DNA of 13,360 bases, from contig JBDUBI010000131.1 of the NCBI GenBank assembly GCA_040004225.1, positions 1 to 13,360 of the forward strand. The letters run 5' to 3'. This stretch comes from JALYUA01 sp040004225 (GTDB lineage: Bacteria > Acidobacteriota > Thermoanaerobaculia > UBA5066 > Gp7-AA6). Position numbers and translations under genes: made by a program. Shown here one piece after another: positions 11,642-13,360 of the stretch. Each line of letters opens with the position of its first letter. Position 1 is the stretch's first letter. The notes under the pieces were generated by a model that had not been told where the DNA came from, did not search any database, and saw only the letters and a program-made list of their open reading frames with translations.

Positions 11642-13360
11642 TTAGACGGCGGCGGCGCTCTCAGCCAGGATCTCCCGCACGGCCGCCTCGGCCTCTTTCA
11701 GCGCGCCGGGCAGGAGCGCCTCGTCCTTTCCTCCGGCCTGGGCGAGGTCTGCCTTGCCCCCGCCGCTGCCCCCGAGAGCCTTGCCGATCCGCGCCGCCAG
11801 CCGCGAGGCCGGAATCCGCGGCGAGAGGTCCGCCGTGACCGCCGTGACAACCGAAGTCTTGCCGTCTTTCGCCGTGCCCACGACGACGATGCCGCTCTTG
11901 AGCCGCGAGCGCAGCGTGTCCGAGAGATGGCGCAGCTCCGGGATCGACAGTCCGGCGGCAATTCGGGTGACGACCCGGACCCCGTCTACCTCGATCTCCG
12001 GGTTTGCTCCGCCGCCGTCGCCGGAGGCGAGTTTCAATTTGAGCGAGGCGACCTCGCGCTCGAGCGCGCGCACGCGATCCTCTCTCTCCTGCCACCGCGC
12101 GAGCAGTCCGTCGCGGGGCGACTGCGCCGCCGCCGCGATCTCTCCGAGGATCCGCTCATCCTGCTGCAGCAGCTCGACCGCTCCGAGCGATGTCACGGCT
12201 TCCAGCCGGCGGACCCCCTCCGCCAGCCCCTTGTCCGAGACGATCTTGAAGGCGCCGATCTCGCCCGTGCGATTTACATGACAGCCGCCGCAGAGCTCGA
12301 CCGAAACTCCCGGGACGGACACGACCCGCACCCGCTCGCCATACTTTTCGCCGAAGAACATGTCGGCGCCCTTTCCGCGGGCGTCTTCCATCGTCATGAC
12401 TTCCTTGGAGACGGGCGCGTCGCGGAGGACCGCTTCGTTCACGATCCGCTCGATCTCCGCGATCTGCCCGGGCGTGGGAGGCGTCGCGATGGCGTAGTCG
12501 AACCGCATGCGGTCGGGCGCGACGAGCGACCCCATCTGGCGAGCACCGGCGCCGAGCACCTGCCGCAGCGCCGCGTGCAGAAGATGCGTCGCCGTGTGGT
12601 TCGCCTGCGTCCGCCGCCGGGCCCACTCGGGAACGTCCATCGCGACGGACGTTCCCACGGTCAGCCGCCCCCGCAGCACACGGACGCGGTGGGCGATGAT
12701 GCTCGGAAGCGGGCGCCGCACGTCCTCCACCTCCGCCTCGCCGCCTTCCCAGCTCCAGCGCCCACGGTCGGCGATCTGGCCTCCGCCCTCGGGGTAGAAC
12801 ACCGTGCGGTCGGTCACCGCGTCGCCGGTTTCTCCCGCCGAGAGGGACTCGGCCGGCTCTCCATCGCGGACGAGACCGACCACGGCCGCCTTCGGAAGCG
12901 TCGTGAAGTCCTGCTCGGGGTAGCCCCGGAACTCCGAGTGCTCCGCCGGGAGCCCGAGCCGTTCGAAGACCGCCCCGTCGGACGCGTCGAACCGGGCGGA
13001 CGCCCGGGAGGACGCCCGCTGCTTCTCGAGCAGTTCCTCGAATCCCCGGCGGTCGATGGACACGCCCTCGTCGCCAGCGATCTCTTCGATCAGATCGAGC
13101 GGGATTCCGTGGGTGTCGTAGAACCGGAAGACGGCGTCGCCTCCGACGACCGTCTCGCCCCGGCGGCGTACGCGCTCGAGCTCTTCGCCGACGCGGTCCG
13201 CGCCCTCCGACATCGTCTTCGCGAACCTCGACTCTTCGTCGCGAAGCGTTGCGGCGATCGCGCCGGCGGTCTCGCGGGAACCCGCTTTTCCCGCGAAGAA
13301 ATACACGTTCTCGAAAATTGCCTGAACCGGAGAGACGAGCTCGCTTAAAAATGGCCTCGA
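11642..13360 (-). CDS. alaS: Alanyl-tRNA synthetase AlaS, partial (5' end outside window)
   Basis: The C-terminal 572 residues of alanyl-tRNA synthetase; the frame runs open through the right edge. The class II catalytic core lies outside the window. Seen in order: the end of the tRNA-recognition region with FYDTHGIPLDLIEEIA; the beta-barrel and editing domain with the zinc motif HTATH (the two His codons lie at 12596-12598 and 12584-12586) and CGGCH at 12278-12292, which together remove mischarged serine or glycine; a helical coiled segment (ALEREVASLKLKLAS); and the C-terminal DHHA1/C-Ala domain with KADLAQAGGKDEALL. Most relatives read CGGTH where this has CGGCH; the Cys and His ligands are kept. 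The stop is TAA, 138 bases before the transglycosylase ATG. An internal GTG at 13306 is not the true start, since conserved sequence continues upstream. Confidence 0.97.
   Translation of the reverse strand, partial: SRPFLSELVSPVQAIFENVYFFAGKAGSRETAGAIAATLRDEESRFAKTMSEGADRVGEELERVRRRGETVVGGDAVFRFYDTHGIPLDLIEEIAGDEGVSIDRRGFEELLEKQRASSRASARFDASDGAVFERLGLPAEHSEFRGYPEQDFTTLPKAAVVGLVRDGEPAESLSAGETGDAVTDRTVFYPEGGGQIADRGRWSWEGGEAEVEDVRRPLPSIIAHRVRVLRGRLTVGTSVAMDVPEWARRRTQANHTATHLLHAALRQVLGAGARQMGSLVAPDRMRFDYAIATPPTPGQIAEIERIVNEAVLRDAPVSKEVMTMEDARGKGADMFFGEKYGERVRVVSVPGVSVELCGGCHVNRTGEIGAFKIVSDKGLAEGVRRLEAVTSLGAVELLQQDERILGEIAAAAQSPRDGLLARWQEREDRVRALEREVASLKLKLASGDGGGANPEIEVDGVRVVTRIAAGLSIPELRHLSDTLRSRLKSGIVVVGTAKDGKTSVVTAVTADLSPRIPASRLAARIGKALGGSGGGKADLAQAGGKDEALLPGALKEAEAAVREILAESAAAV

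Noticed and set aside
11102..13348. A 748-codon plus-strand open frame opposite alaS and the transglycosylase
   Set aside because: The minus strand carries clear catalytic motifs of both enzymes. The plus product is low-complexity Arg/Asp/Leu-rich with no family resemblance.
1..13360. Defence island, prophage, insertion sequence or biosynthetic cluster
   Set aside because: All eleven genes belong to housekeeping or envelope families or are domain-assignable. No transposase, integrase, nuclease, toxin-antitoxin pair or phage structural gene was found on either strand.

Overview
This is a GC-rich, densely coded bacterial chromosome segment: eleven protein-coding genes, ten complete and one cut by the right edge, with no gene-free stretch over 300 bases (the longest is 227 bases, 8741-8967). 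No rRNA, tRNA, transposase, integrase, phage gene or CRISPR array was seen. The high GC, the non-AUG starts (GTG, TTG and probably CTG), the short NAD-type isocitrate dehydrogenase and the B-box and TPR-AIM24 fusion proteins would suit an Acidobacteriota or similar deep-branching environmental lineage, often known only from metagenomes. That placement is a low-confidence inference.

Layout. (1) 65-1150, minus: an AI-2E/PerM family membrane protein, divergent from (2) a tight plus-strand run at 1233-5217: queG (epoxyqueuosine reductase), a CNNM/CBS/CorC-domain membrane protein (ATGA overlap with queG), an NAD-type isocitrate dehydrogenase apparently started at CTG behind a consensus AGGAGG, and trmB (tRNA m7G46 methyltransferase). 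(3) pgsA, minus, 5237-5857, converges on trmB over a strong hairpin and diverges from (4) a plus-strand pair at 5856-8740: a membrane-anchored B-box/Ig-like/NodB polysaccharide deacetylase and a phosphohexomutase (TTGA overlap). (5) 8741-8967 holds two tandem copies of an 85-base, two-hairpin repeat between convergent stop codons. (6) 13360-8968, minus: alaS (5' end outside the window), a small secreted lytic transglycosylase, and a TPR-linker-AIM24 fusion protein.

Two functional themes recur. One is tRNA biology: queG, trmB and alaS. The other is the cell envelope: PgsA, the polysaccharide deacetylase with its sugar-phosphate mutase, the lytic transglycosylase and two multi-span membrane proteins. 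I see no defence system, biosynthetic cluster or mobile island. The less ordinary signals are fine-scale: the probable CTG start of the dehydrogenase, a single CATG that supplies the start codons of two divergent genes (one perhaps leaderless), the tandem bi-hairpin repeat, the B-box/NodB architecture and the TPR-AIM24 fusion.
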